Notes under the pieces: generated by a model
The model's database searches: none
Told to the model about the DNA's origin: nothing
What the model saw: the letters and a program-made list of their open reading frames with translations, nothing else
Assembly (NCBI GenBank): GCA_013397435.1
Contig: VZRG01001706.1
Coordinates: 1 to 64,000, forward strand
Origin: Erythrocercus mccallii
Lineage: Eukaryota; Chordata; Aves; Passeriformes; Dicruridae
DNA length: 64,000 nt
Direction: 5' to 3'
Shown: positions 13,101 to 26,269 of the stretch, piece by piece
How positions within the stretch are numbered: position 1 is the stretch's first letter
How the letters are laid out: the number at the start of each line of letters is the position of its first letter
Program-made: the position numbers and the translations under genes

Positions 13101-15279
13101 CATGTAATTAAGTTCATTGCAGTAATGGAATTTCCTTGACATAAATGCATCAGGAACAGACTCCCCTGTATCTCAGTGATTTTAAGGGATTTGGTAGTGC
13201 CTTTATTTGCTCAGACCATTCAGGGTTCAGACTGTTCATTCCCCCATACCAGAGACCACAGAGCAGTCTTGGGAGAACATTTAATAAGAGGGACCTCTCA
13301 TTTAGGTAAGTGTCTTTGCCCTGACCTCTGCTTCTCAAAAAGGAGTGAGCGATGTCAGGGAAAAAAAATGGAGTAAAAAAGACACCAGGAATCACTGCAG
13401 AATGACCCCACAGCCCAAAGACCCAGGCCAAACAGGTCAGGACTGACTTCCACTGAATGACCAAAAGTCCAAATTTGATACATATCCTACTTCCCAGGTA
13501 TGAATTTCCACCCTCAAGGCTGGGCACGCCATGTAGCCATCCTAGAGCAGGCAAAGGGCTGAATCAACAAAGCCAGACCTCCTGTGAGACAAAGCACTTT
13601 ATCCTCTGTGGATTACTTTTCCTTTTATTCAGCAATGTGACATTCAACCTGCCATGGCATCAAGTACACAGAGTTTTGTGACCTTGACAGCCTGCACGAC
13701 TACTGAGAAAATTACTAATGCTTCAGGTTTCAAAAGGGAGAAAATCATTCCATGAACATGACAAGCAGCTCTAGAAACCCCACAGAACAGAGAAGAGTAG
13801 GATGAGTCTCTGGGATGCACATGAGGCTGTGCTTCTATGTGGAGAGGAAACTTACTCATCACAACACTCAGTTACTAATGGCTTTCTTTCATTCTCAACC
13901 TGCTTTCCAGACACTGCTGGTAAAACAAGTCCTTCACTGCTGGGAAAGGAAAACCTTGGTCAACCACTGCAAGCAGGAGGCAGGGCTGGTCTCAGAGACT
14001 GCTTAAGAAAAGAGACCTGGAGAAAAATGCAGGCAGTGATCTAGGAGTTAATTTTTCTCAAGGTTTTCTTTTGAAAGAGGTTTTCTTTCCTGCTAAAAAT
14101 TCAGATTTTTTTTTCAGCTCCTGCTCTGTTCTCTTGCTTCAGCAGAACACAGCAAAAACATTTCATTTCCTTTCCTGCCTAGTGGGATGCTGAGGAGATG
14201 TGATCTCTGAATTGGTATATGTTTCAGCTGGCCCACATTCACAGCAAAATTTATGACACATGCCAGTGCCTCCAGGAGCTGATTGGATACGGCCAGGGAA
14301 ATGGAGAAAGCCTCAACTCACCGAGCTTCAAAAAATGAACTTCACTTAAATGATGTATTGCTGTTTTGCAGGAAAAAGGAACACCTGGCTTGTACAGTGG
14401 GGAAAAAGAACAAAATGCAACATTCATAAAAATGACTGAAAAGGAACTGGAGAATAAGGTTATTTTTGCTTCCACATGAGAGAACAAGCCACAAAACAGG
14501 GTTTACAATTATAATCTGGCATATCTGTTGCTTTTGTTTGACATGATTGCATTGGTATGTCCACTAATTCAGTTTTAATCTGCATTAAAACCTCCTGCAT
14601 TTTTCAGAACAGATTCAGACTGTCTGATGCTTCCCATGTCACTTGGAAGAAGTATCAGGAAATTATTATTGCTTTTCTTATGACACTACATAATTATGTC
14701 TTCAGATATAAAAATCATTTATATTGTATGAGTGAGATTTTGGTTTTGCTTTTCCCATCGTACATTTTCAGTGCAGATGTACTGGCTAGTTCCTCAAATA
14801 AGTGAGACAGCAAAACTGAATCTAGGAAGAAAAAAGATTTTTATATGCACCTTCAGTGCAAAAGATTCGCAAATATTTTTAGGTAAGTTAGAGTTTACAA
14901 TGTTGAGTAAGGAGCACACTTTAAATTCAGCTAAAATAGGAGTTAACCCAACTTGTAACTGGGCAGAGAGAAGCAGAGAGGCGTGAGAGGAGAGTGAATG
15001 GGAAGAGAGCTAACACCTTATCTATTGAGCTCCAACTAGAATATCAAATGCAAAGTCTGTGTGTATGTATCTGCTGGATGGATCCGTATTTATGTATACA
15101 TATATAGAAGAATATGTAAATCAAGGCATATATTTTTAACAACAGGATATGCTGTGCTACAACATTCACTAATTTGCCTTTTCCTAAATGCTACAGAAAA
15201 GCAAATCCTGTAACAAATTCAGCATGAAAATATAGATGCCATACCATTCATTAAAGCCAGACCAGCTCTCTGCTAGTAA
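10109..15279. other. Non-coding stretch, no gene recognised
   Basis: AT-rich sequence with only short chance open frames. A segment near 12420-12510 keeps CpGs inside AT-rich text (a TTCCGGATTTGG-type core and GCCATCCGAGTG), which can mark conserved non-coding DNA, but the signal is weak. No repeat family was recognised. Confidence 0.65.
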
Positions 15280-15800
15280 GTAAATAAACACAGCTGACTC
15301 TGAGTCCTATTTACATGTAGACTCCTGCACTCTGCACTGAGCAATAAAAAATTAGATTACTTTTAATGCTTGGTAAGTGTGTTAGGAGATCCTAACACCA
15401 ACATGAGTGATGTTCCTGGGAGGGCAGGGGCACCTTATGGCTGTCCATTACAAGTGTGTAAATAAATGGTTCTGGCACAGGAGCTACTGCCTGGGAGCAT
15501 TAATAGAGTTACTGCCTAGAAATCCTAATTGCAAATGAGCAGCTTCACATAATTGGTCCAGCAGCACCAATACAATCAAAGTACACCCATCTTCACTGGG
15601 GAAATGTGATGCCCATTTTGGTCTGTGCTGCTCTTGGAGATATAATTTGAGCCTTTTTTCTTGGGAAGCAGAATCTGTTATGATGTCTACCTCATAAAGA
15701 GTAATTGCCTGCCAGTAAGTGCTGGTCCTAAAAGAAATATATTCTGAATTGATTAGTACTCAACCACCCATCCCTGCAGACAGTTGGGGAGTTCTTTCAT
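15280..15800. promoter_or_regulatory. Candidate conserved non-coding element
   Basis: This block is AT-rich without simple repeats and is dense in homeodomain-like TAAT/ATTA cores (for example AAATTAGATTA near 15349 and CTAATTGCAAATGAG near 15524, the latter POU-octamer-like). It contains a perfect 9-bp dyad at 15379-15398. This texture is typical of developmental enhancers in vertebrate gene deserts. The call is inference from composition and motifs; no cross-species alignment supports it here. Confidence 0.35.
15379..15398. repeat. Perfect 9-bp inverted repeat
   Basis: Arms GTGTTAGGA (15379-15387) and TCCTAACAC (15390-15398) are exact reverse complements separated by GA. The near-zero spacer fits a protein-binding dyad better than an RNA stem-loop, since at least one pair must open to make a loop. 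It sits in the candidate conserved block at 15280-15800. Confidence 0.85.
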
Positions 15801-18800
15801 AACTTTTCAATTAGAATTTGATTTGGGAGCATTTTTGTCTCCTGCCGTGGAGGGAATTGTCTGGCAGAGTGCAGTGAGGGGCAGAAAGGAATTGTGAATC
15901 CTCCCAACCCACTGCTGTCTGGGGGGCTATGGCACACCATGGTGCCCAACACCATGGCTTTAAAAACTGCTAACATGGTATTTTCAAAATAAAAAGGGAA
16001 TTAAAAATGCTGCTAAATGCACGCCATTACAAATGTCCCTTAGTTTTTGGTTTCAAACACTTGGTACATGGGTTCCTCTACATTCTGGTGCTTGGGGAGA
16101 CACTCTCATCAAGATAATTCCGTGATTGCAAGCATCACTGCTCTCCTATTTCCCTGGCTGCAGTTGAATGATCTGCTAAGAACAATTCCTGAGACTTCTT
16201 TGGGCAATCCTACTCTCTACATTAGTCTGCATAAACCAGGAGACATCCAAATCCCTGTCAGTCTGAGCTGTGGGGCCAGTAATTTTAGGGAATTACATAT
16301 GAGCAAAGTATTCCGATGCAGAAACCAAAGTCACTTTCAAAATGATTTGCCAACCACAAAATTAAATAAACTGGCTGGATAATTTGTTCACAAAAATTAA
16401 TTCCACCAATTTTACCACTTAATCTCCTGCCTCTCAAATGAAGTCTGGAAAGCTCAGTGCATCAATGTATACATTTTTTTGAGAAGTATTATATGAGAAA
16501 TAATTATCATAACATACCATCAACAAAGTTATAAAAGCACCTTGTATTTCAATAGAGGAAAGGAGATGGTCATATGGAAATTACACAAAAATAAAATAAC
16601 AGTGATTTCTGTGTATTATAGAGAAAACAAGACACTTTCAAGAGGCAATTAGAAAATAGGATGCCAGGCATAGTGCTTTCATCAAACCAAAGATGAATTG
16701 TTTAACAAAGGCCTGATGGGCAGACCAAAAATTAGCAGCTGTTTCATCATAGTAATTACAGTGAAAATTTACAAAAAATATATACTGATAAAAATCAGTA
16801 CAGGCACAGAAAATTCCTGACCTGCTGATTTGAAAACTGTAGCCTATTTCTGTCTTTTTCAAACAGCATCATGGTATAGCAGTTTCAAGACGTTTTCAGC
16901 ATAAAAGCCTGTTTCTTTCACAAGCAACTACAAATGTTTCATTACCTTTGGGAGAGAAGGAAAATGAAGGACTACTATTTCACCTTTATTTCTATCTCTG
17001 TATTGATTATGACAGCTTTTAAAGCCCATTTCAAATGTGAATACATTTTCTCAAATAGCCTGATTCCTTTGCACAGTCTCCCTACAGTGTGGATGTGCAA
17101 AAGGATAACACAGTGTGGGAGACTGGGAAAACACATTCTGTGCAACCATCTCAGGATGTTCTTTCATGCAGACAAATTGTCAGTGGATAATCTTTAGAAG
17201 CAGCTTCCTAACCTAAGTCAGGGTAATTTTTCCTCTGCTGTCCCTTATTGGTGATCTCACAGCCTGTTTGCATTGGAAGGCAGTTCTGGGAGAGGAAACA
17301 CACAAAGCTGCAGTTTGGGCTCCAGGGAATGCTTCAGCACTTGCTGATACCCAGGGGATGCTGGACCTGATTTGCTTTCCTCCCTGCTAACTCAGAGCTT
17401 ACTTGTACAAATTCTCTCACATTCTTTAGAAGAAAACAATTTCTGAGAAAAATACGTGCAAACCAGCTTTTGACAAAGTCAGTCAGGACGGAAGAGATTT
17501 ACAAAATGAGTAATAAATAAGAAAGATTTTGACTCTGCCATGCCTTTGCTCCTGAGGAGGAGTAACACCACATTGCCTCCTCCTAAAAGCCACATCTCTG
17601 GTAGGGCCTGGCAGCACAGGACTGTCCCCGAGGAAGGGCACGGGCAGGTCACAGGTGAGCACTGTCTGAGAAGCTGCAGCAGCACCAGTGGGTGCCTCTG
17701 AGGAGAGGACCCTGAGCTAGGGCAGGGCACCCTCCACTTGAGGATGACTCATGTCTCTATGCCACTTGACAGAAAACTAATGGCACAGAGCAGGCTCTGA
17801 CTTTACCATAATTCCCACTTGATTTTCTCTGAAATGGAGTGACTGCTTTCAGGAACAAGCACATTCCCTATCACTGCCTTCAGCAACTCAGCTCTCAGGG
17901 GAGTGGCTTCACTGCCAGGATCTCCTCCACTGCAAGCAGCCAGAGTGGGGCACACCTGCTGAAGGACAGAAGGGTTGCCTTGGGTTGTTTGCAGCCACAA
18001 AACACAGTACCCACATTACATTTAGCAAATATCAGCTGCACACAGAAAATTATTTTACACAAACTTCAAACAGCATTACCAACCCCTGCAGAGGGGCTGG
18101 AAATGAAGCCTCTGTATCTTTCAGCCTGTGGCCCAGCTCTCTGGGTACAGCTCTCCTGCTCCAGCCAACATGAGATCTCCCAAGAAGGGAATTTTCAGAT
18201 TCAGCTTCCTCTCCTCCCATGCTGCCCTGGTCAACCTCTGGCTGTGAGCTGAGCCTCCCTGTCCCTTCCCTCTGGCCTGACAATGGTCTTGGCCACTCAC
18301 TCTTATTTCAAAAAGGCCTCAATTTATTGGCCAGACTGCATTTAAAGGTGGCTGCATAGATGTCTCTCAAAGCAGTTGTAAAGTCGTTTGGAGTTTTTAG
18401 TAGTGAGGTATTGAGGATGCATTTTACATTTGGGGGGGGAATGAAAAGCTTGTGAAAGTGGTAACTTGGGGGAAATTAGGGGAAAAAAAACCCAAACAAC
18501 CTCAGATTTTGTGCAGAATGGTAAATATATTGCTCCAGTTCTGCCACTTAAGTAAAAGCCTAATCCTGGAATAAAGACACCTTCCTTCATTCCAAGAACT
18601 AAAGCCACAAGAGGGTCTTGCAGCTTTGGGATCAGCACATCCTTGGATTTTTGTGGCAGTTTTCTCCCCCCATGCCCTGCTGTGTTCTGTGCAATTGCAT
18701 TGCTCCTTGCATTGCTTGTGCTTTCCCAAGGAAAATACTGAAAGTGCAATAATCAAGACAACTTTTTCTGCAAGCAGTGAAAACAAGACTTTTTCTCTAT

Positions 18801-18831
18801 TTGGCATTCAGCTTCACAGCCTAATTAATTA
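15801..18831. other. Non-coding stretch, no gene recognised
   Basis: The first part (15800-17400) is AT-rich with no recognised element. From about 17480 to 18260 the sequence is more GC-rich and gives overlapping open frames on both strands, none longer than about 137 codons and none resembling a known family; frames on both strands at once reflect composition rather than coding. Confidence 0.65.
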
Positions 18832-18897
18832 GCATTTGTACAGCACTTTGAAAATATGAGATGCAATTGAAGTGCTAAGTATTATTATTAATATTAG
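18832..18897 (+). mobile_element. Old LINE/SINE 3' tail (L3/CR1- or MIR-like), degenerate
   Basis: The string GTACAGCACTTTGAAAATA, then AAGTGCTAAGTATTATTATT, matches the layout of 3' ends of ancient amniote non-LTR elements: a 'tgtaaagcgctttga' motif, a short gap, then 'gtgctaagtattattatt' running into an (ATT)n tail. Only the terminal 65 bases or so are recognisable. I cannot tell which of the L2/L3/MIR-type families supplied it, so the family is left open. Confidence 0.5.
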
Positions 18898-18959
18898 CAG
18901 TACCACCATTTTGCTTAACTGAATGCATTTTCCAACAGATTTGCTACAGAACTGACGTG

Positions 18960-19680
18960 CTGTAGACTTCAAATGCACTTAGAGCTCCTTCACTACGTTT
19001 GATTACAGTAAGTCAAGTGGCTGGTACATCTGCATGGCTGTGCAATTTTATTTTTTGTCTATTAAAAAGATGAAATCTCATATAGCAAAATTTGTGCTGA
19101 ATCTGTCAGCAAGGTAGATAGATAATGCTTTGCTGGGCAGTTTTGGGATTGTTTATGAACAGGACTATTGAGGTGCTTGACTGCCATAGGCTACCTCTCA
19201 TTTGTATGTATCCAAATGTGCCATCCAGAGAAAAAACCTGCTCCATGAGCTCTTGTAATTGTGTCTTTCTCATTTAGCACAGGAACTGCTGGTAGTTAAA
19301 AGGCACAAGCACTTCTAAATAGGTGACTGATCCCTGTTGCCCTCAATTTAAAATGTAGCTGTAACTTGTAAACTCAAGAGCTCCCAGGACACATCTTTCT
19401 TGATTTCAATTTTGGTAGCTGCTGTTTTCGGCCGTGCCAAGAGGATATCTGGCCTTAACCTTCTGAATCAGTTTCATTTCAAAATCAATGACTTTTACCC
19501 CATGCTGGCTGTTTGCTGCTCTCGTGCTTGCTAACACATGCCCGGGGTAGTGGCTTGCAGTCATCATTTCTTCACCCAGCTGCTTATACCCACCACATCT
19601 TTATTTCTGAGCAAGCCAACCTGTTCTGCTCGAGATAATTTGCAGGAGCTGAGAGCTCTGAGTAGCTCTTGGCTGCCTTA
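18960..19680. promoter_or_regulatory. Candidate conserved non-coding element
   Basis: This block is repeat-free and of mixed composition. CpGs are kept in short motifs (TTTTCGGCCGTGCC near 19426, TGCCCGGGG near 19540, CTGCTCGAGATAATTTGCA near 19626), with homeodomain-like and GATA-like cores such as GTAGATAGATAATGC near 19113. Retained CpGs in otherwise CpG-depleted vertebrate DNA can indicate constraint. No coding frame or splice structure is evident, and the call rests on texture alone. Confidence 0.25.
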
Positions 19681-22249
19681 GGCCAAAGAGAGGCTGCAAA
19701 TGACAGAGACTAAACCATTAATTCCCTGTGGTTTGCTTGCTGTGGCGGTCCCAGAGGCTGCCACAGAACGGGGCACGCACCCGGGCTGGGCTGGGGCAGC
19801 CCTGACTGCTGAGGAGGCGAGCTGCAGCTGCCAGGCTCTGTGCAGGAACACCTCAGGAGCTCTCTGGGATTCTCTGCTGACAGTCCTGCTCAGGAGCGTT
19901 GCCCACCTCTAGGGACAGAGCTGACTCGTGGCAGCAGTGACTCTCTTTGGGGTCTGCTTTGGTCCCACAGCGCCCATTCCTGCCTGGGTTTCGCAGTGGG
20001 AAGCAGAACCCCTGGACTTGCAGGAGATGGAGCTCCCAAAGCCTCACCCAGCTCATGTGTGCTACTGCAGTAGAAGGCATGAGGAGAGAGAGCAGGGGTC
20101 TGAGCAGACGCTTTTTTGGATATTCAGGGCATGACTAAATCTAAATATTTTGCTTATTATATTGCAAGAATTTCTACACTCATTGATGCTGACTTCATCC
20201 CATATATTCTTACGTCTCAGATCCCACCTAACTCCAATTGTTATCGCCATGGTGGTAGGAGAGGGGATTTTCAGTGTTGCAAGGAATCGGGAAAGGGGAG
20301 TTTCATAGTTGCAAGGAAGTAATAAATGCAATTTAATTCAATAAAAATGAAAATGGGGCACCAAGGCAGAAAAACTACTAATAAAACTGGAAATCCTGAT
20401 GCCACGGAAGTTGTGGGGCCCAAGATTACATCACAGACTGTAGAACCTGCCCGTTGTAATTAAAAGGCAGGCAGATACCCACAGCACAGCCAGCAGATGG
20501 GGCAAAGAAAAGTCAGACTTTTTGGGATGAGTTAATGGATATGAGTCCAGGAAACCTGACAGCAGTTATCTCTCTGAAAGTCTTGAGCAGCTGATGGATC
20601 ACTACAGACAGATAATGTCCCCCACAGCAACAGCAAAACAGAGCAACCTTGAACTAGGAGAGGCTGACAATTGTCATTAAAAGCATGGTATTCAATCATA
20701 AAAATATTTTGCGGTTTTATTTCTTGTGTGTGTTTTACCCTCCTCTTCCAAATCCCCTAACACTGAGACAACACATCCCTTCAAGATGCATAAGAGTGAA
20801 ATACAAAGACCTTTCAAATATCAAAGCTGTGTGCAGTGTGCAGCCAGCACTAAAGTGCTGATGAAGATTTGTTTGATAGCCTTCTGAATTCTGGGGATAT
20901 AACTAGAGCCAGAAGACATATTAGAGAGGCTGAATCATAAAGCAAACCCCAGATACTTCATTCATTTCATGCACAGGGTTCAAAGGAAAGACCCTGTGAA
21001 AATGTTACAAAGTACTAATAATACAAACCTCATAAAAATGAAGGAAAAAAGAGAAAATACCCAAGAAACAAAAAGCCTCCAGAAAAACACATAATAGAAC
21101 ATAAACCCTGCAAAGCTGGTCTTTGAATACAAGATTGGCATAATGCATTTTGAATCTTCAGTCGTACAAAATGTCTTTTTGCATATGAAAGGTCTTTGTA
21201 ATTTTTGCTATCATCACTATAAGCCTCAGATGCATTTGCTTTGATTTAGTAAACAATAAAAAAGAAAGAAAAAAATCCTAAGTGCTTTTCTATAGATGTG
21301 TAAAGATGCTCTTTAAAAAATGTTATTGCTTCTCCCCCCATACCAGTTGAAAAGGGAACTGCCATCCATGACTGAGTTTTGATTGTTCTTTTTTCTTTAA
21401 AAAAACTCCCACAAGCCCTGGACTCTCAGCCTTGATGACTGAGCTTTTCTGGGGAGAAAAGGAAGGGAGTGAGGAAGGACAGACAGAAGTGAAAAGAAGT
21501 TAAACTCCCTAAAAACAGGGGCAGTGGGGTATATTTAATAGCAGAATATGGAGTAATTAAAAAATTAATAAAACAAAGTATACATCACTTTCAAATTCAG
21601 CCAGGAGAAACTATTAATCACATCTTTAAAAGTATTGTGTTTTAAAACCAGTGGAGAAAGTGAGTTTTGTAGGCTCAGAGTTTCCCATTTGAAAAATCAC
21701 TGGTCTTTGTTCAATAATTGTTTTCTGATGAATTATTTTTCCACCTATTTGTATTTAGTTAGTGTTTGAAAGAGGCATGAAAATGCAGCCCAGAAGAAAG
21801 ACTTTTTGGTTTTACATTCCTTTAAAGAAAAACCTATCAAATGAAAGCCTGAATTTCAAGTGCCAGCAGAATCCCACAGCAGGTGCCAGCAGCCAAGGGC
21901 AGATCCAGGATGCTCCCATCAGCTGCACCCTGCAGCTTCTTCCTGTTCCTCATGGAACCAAGTGATGGAGCAAGACACACAGGGATGTCTGGAATGGAGG
22001 TGGAGAGCAGCAAATGGGTCCCATGCTCTCAATTTGCCCAGATGCCACAGCCCTCACCCAAGGAACTTTGCCTGGTCTGTGACAGAAAGGCTGGACCACA
22101 ACTGTTTTATGGTCAGCTGCACAAAATAACTATTATGCTCCTTCAATGTGTTTTCACTCCTTGATATGATATCTTAAAGCCTAAGCAGAGTTCAAGAAGC
22201 TCATTTGATTTTAATATATTTTATCCCTCTAACCAGAACAATTTTTTCT
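19681..22249. other. Non-coding stretch, partly GC-rich
   Basis: Positions 19700-20110 are GC-rich with about ten CpGs, well below CpG-island density, and give short overlapping open frames on both strands that look like composition effects. The remainder (20110-22250) is AT-rich with no recognised gene or repeat. Confidence 0.6.
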
Positions 22250-22480
22250 TCAATTACCTTTAACAGAAATCTAATCTAACAAACAAGAACAGCAACAAAA
22301 TATGTCATTACAAATAATTTTTACAATTTTGTTGTTGCTCTGATTTATTATGGTGTCAAGTTTTTCTAATTTTGTTTGCTGACAGTGCTTTTAGGAAAAA
22401 GTGTCTTTGATTTGCAACAATTGCCAGCACCATCTAAGTAAATATTCAGATGTAAAGAGGCAATTTCAATGGACATTTAA
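22250..22480. promoter_or_regulatory. Weak candidate conserved non-coding element
   Basis: AT-rich segment without simple repeats, containing ATTACAAATAATTTTTACAA near 22307 and TTTGTTTGCTGACAGTGC near 22371. The mix of homeodomain-like, forkhead-like (TGTTTGC) and TGACAG-type cores resembles enhancer sequence, but AT-rich DNA produces such motifs often by chance. Confidence 0.2.
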
Positions 22481-24889
22481 ACAAGGTAAAACACCTGCTT
22501 AGATACACAGAGTAATGAACTCAGGTCTGTTTACCAATGGCTTACAAAAAATAATACAATGTTCTACAAGGCTATTACAATGTACAGCTGATAGCCAGAA
22601 TTTAAAGTGGGATAAATGCTTTCTGGCAAGGTCATAAAAGGAATCAATGCTGGAAATGTAGTCTTTCATCACAGAACTATGCAGATAATTGCCAGGCAAC
22701 AAACAATATGCTGGCAACGACCATTTTTTCTGTCCCTAAGAGATACAGGCGTATCTACCCTTGGAAATGCTGTAGTGCACGAGCACAGGGTCTATGGAGG
22801 CAAACAGCTCATGGGCCTGGGATTTATGTTTAGATTGTGCATTTCTGCTGGGGCTTATCCAGACCTTAGATGTGGATGAAAGCTCTTCAGGGATGGGAGG
22901 GCTTCAGGACCCTTCCTGCAAGAGATCCCCAAGGTCAGCTCCCCCCAAAAGGCACCTGGAGGGTGCAGCCCTGACTGAGGCAAGAGGCAGTGATCCCACA
23001 GTTTCCTTCACAAGCTCCGTCTTGATCCAAAAGCAGACGTGAAGGAAAGTTCTCCTGCCTACAAAGCCAGCCCTGCCCAGCCCTGCAGTGCCCAGGTGTG
23101 ACAGCCAGGTCACCCCTGTGGGGCTCAGCAGCACCACAATTGTGCCAGGCCCATCCTGGAGGGGGAAAACCTCTCTCTGCCTGGTGTCACACACAGCCCC
23201 AGGTGCCACCCACCAGCCACACTGAACATTTTTGGGACCATTTTAGGCGGTCCCAGTGGATGAGTTAACCAGGCAGGCAATAAATTCCTATTGCCCTCAC
23301 TGTGACCACCAGACTGGAAACATCTCTCCTCCAGCCAAACATTTAATTAAAAGATTCTAAATTTTCCAGTTGCTGGAGACCATCTACTAGAGGCATGCAG
23401 ACAACTTTGCAAGTTGTTTTTCTGGCCTTGATGTCTGTTACTGCAATAAAAATAATATATTGACTTCCATTTCAGACCCTGAAGAAATACAGAATGCAAA
23501 ACCCAGGATAAATTACTTTTTCTTCAGACGTAAATTTTGGTTCCAAAATGGATATTGATAAAAAGAAAATATTTCATTGACTAGGGGTGACTGCTTTCAA
23601 GTTTTACCTCACAGGAAATACTACTTTAAATATAGTAACAAGGATACAGTGTGGAAAGAAAGGGAGAAGGGAAAGCCATGGAAAGCTCCAGGAACCTCCT
23701 GCTTCCTCTGAGGGTGACACTACATAGCAAGTATCACCCTTGGAGGACATGCAGCACTTACTGGAAAATGCTCTTCTAAAATAGATCTGCTCAAGGCTTG
23801 GGACATTGGGGTTTCCCAGCCCTTCCAGTACTCGGCTCCAGCTCACTCCAGTGAACTGTTTGACTCAGGAAAAAACAAACAAAAAAATTCCCGATAGCTT
23901 CTTTAGGGTTTTAAATAATTTAATTTGCATGACGGCCAAAGACAATGAAGAGGAATGCTGTGTGGATTGCCAAAATAACTGTGCAACACTTGCAGTGAAT
24001 TATCAATTAAGAGTAACTTGACTAAATTAAACCAAGTCTGCTAATCACTTTTTTGTGACTTTGTCAAGCTCTGTTTGTATAAATTTGATGAGTTTTGTTT
24101 TGAAAGACTGAGGAAAATGATTAATAAAGTCAGCTGGAGCTTGAATTTCTTTATTCAAAAATTTCTTTGATTTTTGTCAGGCCTAAAAATCAAAATTGAA
24201 ATCCTATTTCAGAAGAGTCTTTGCATTTCTACTTGTAGACTTAAATTAAAATAGTGGTTATCAAAATTTTACCTCAACAACTTGTCAGGAGTTTTCTTTG
24301 TTCTTCCCCAAACCTCCAGAGTCTGTTTCTAACTATCTACATTTGGTAAATAACTTATATACACAGTTTCCAGATGAATATAAATATTTTACATTCAGAC
24401 AACTTCTTTTATTTCTACCCAGGTGTATCAAGGTCGTTTTATTCTGTATTTATTCATAAAGAAATCATTACTAGTCCCATGGGAGGAGCACCAGCAAGGC
24501 CATCCTAGAGGCTTCCCAGCAGAGGGGAAAAAAGAAACCGAACCATAATGCATCTCAAAGGTCTCTCCTTTGTTTATTCCCTAAGTGAAAATGTGGGGCT
24601 AGAAGCCTCATTTTAAAACTATACCCATTTTCCTTAAATCAGATGAACACAAAGGCTTTAGAAAATATTCTTGTGGAAAACAATTAATCTACAGTCACCC
24701 TGCACTGTCTGAAAATTGAAACACAGGAGAGAAGAAGGGTGACAGAAGGCCAGTGGATACTTTTAGCTTCTCTTTCAGATTCAGAAAATGTCTAAACCCA
24801 GCTTCTCCAGGAAAAAGCAGGAAAAGAGGGTGTTTATAGATGTTTGTTACCATGCAAAAATGGGGTAAGAGTTGTGTTTCTTAGAGTCT
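22481..24889. other. Non-coding stretch, no gene recognised
   Basis: A GC-richer patch at about 22900-23240 contains short open frames on both strands and a small dyad (GGGACC at 23234-23239 with GGTCCC at 23249-23254). The rest is AT-rich. No repeat family or gene was recognised. Confidence 0.6.
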
Positions 24890-24927
24890 CCACAACCACC
24901 GGGAAAGGTAAGCACTCATTTGGTAAA

Positions 24928-24944
24928 GTGAAAGGGTCTTTCAC
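24928..24944. repeat. Perfect 7-bp inverted repeat, 3-base loop
   Basis: Arms GTGAAAG (24928-24934) and CTTTCAC (24938-24944) flank GGT. It is the first of two adjacent short hairpins, the second starting 15 bases downstream. Confidence 0.8.
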
Positions 24945-24958
24945 GTCCCACTTCTTCG

Positions 24959-24976
24959 AGGTAAATCAGTTTACCT
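24959..24976. repeat. Perfect 7-bp inverted repeat, 4-base loop
   Basis: Arms AGGTAAA (24959-24965) and TTTACCT (24970-24976) flank TCAG. It is the partner of the dyad at 24928-24944. Both lie in a repeat-free segment that keeps CpGs (TTTCACGTCCC and TTCTTCGAGG), consistent with a small constrained element. Confidence 0.8.
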
Positions 24977-25010
24977 ACAAAGGCCCTTAAATAGGCAAAA
25001 TTTTTCACTT

Positions 25011-26269
25011 TCTAAGCAGAGACCCTGAACACAAGGTATGACATACCCCAAGGTTCTCACAGGCAAAAGCAATTTACTGGCTCCTCATATTCATTAAAGA
25101 CCACCTTTAAATACTTTTTCATGGACATGTGGATTTGTTACTTACATCGGTATGTCACACTGATGATTTTTAAACCTTCATAGAGTAAAAAGCAATAGGA
25201 AAGATTCTTTAGAAAGCAACAAGAAAATCTGTCAAAATCATAAGCCATGGATTTTTGCTGCTGGCTTTTGACTGCAAAGCAGCAGGAGGAAATTTTCTGT
25301 TTGCAAGCCAAAAGCCAACTGTCCTTCTTAGTCCTGCAATCTAGGGAAATGCAAAGCCTTGGAATGGAGCATGATGCCCTTTTGCAGCTAAAATTAATAT
25401 GAAACAACACAGAACCAAGCCTCCAGTTACCTTCTGCTTAAGCTCAAACGCTCATCAGTGCATGGAAGTTTCTACCCACTTTTGAACCTGCTATTCAGCT
25501 TCCCAAAGGGAGGTTCAGCATCCCTAGCATTTATTGCTCTCAAGGCAGAGAGGCCCCTGGGTGCCTTTTGTCCCTTCCAATTAAGTCACCTGCTGTGCTC
25601 CCCACATCCAGGCAGGGAAATCAGCGAGCGCCGCCTCTCCTTGCGCAGCTTTGATGTCACTCCCGAGCAGGCACCACACAGAGAGGGCCATATGTTGGCC
25701 CCTTCCCACTAGGCTCAGTTTAATGCTCCCAGGCTTTTCTTAAAATACACAGAGCAGAGACAGCGTGGAGGACATTTGGAAATGCCTGATGGCAAAGTGG
25801 GAGTGTTCGATCCTTTTCGGCTTCACGCCGTGTGTGTGATATTGATGCCACTCTATATTGCAAGCTTCTTTTAGGGACAGGTTTTTTGGAGGGGAGGTCA
25901 CATTTTCCTCCCCCTAGCAGTGGTGATCTTGTAAAACAAATGCACATGACACACACAAGCTCTGAAGTGTAACAGCACTGCCTGTGATCTGGATGCTGTT
26001 GCACAGAAGAAAACAGGTTGAGGCACTGAGCCTGGGACTACTTAGGAATTCTGCCTTTCAGAAAGTGGTCTGACCTTTAAAGGAATTTTCACTTGTAACG
26101 TGTTCAGCCGCACTTTGTAGCCACTGATGATGGGCTTGACTTCTCCATTCTGCTTAAAGAGACAGAGAATGTTCACATGTATTTGAACATAATGTACGAA
26201 AATAATTAGGATGACCTGACACATTGTTCTCATCTAAACTAGAGGATCTAAGCGCTGGTGAATTTATAC
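25011..26269. other. Non-coding stretch with a small CpG cluster
   Basis: Around 25620-25660 there is a tight CpG cluster (AGCGAGCGCCGCC, TTGCGCAG, CTCCCGAGC) beside a CRE-like GATGTCACTC, and a second cluster at 25806-25830 (TTCGATCC, TTTTCGGC, CACGCCGTG). It is too short and sparse for a CpG island, and no gene is recognised. It could be a minor regulatory site. Confidence 0.45.
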
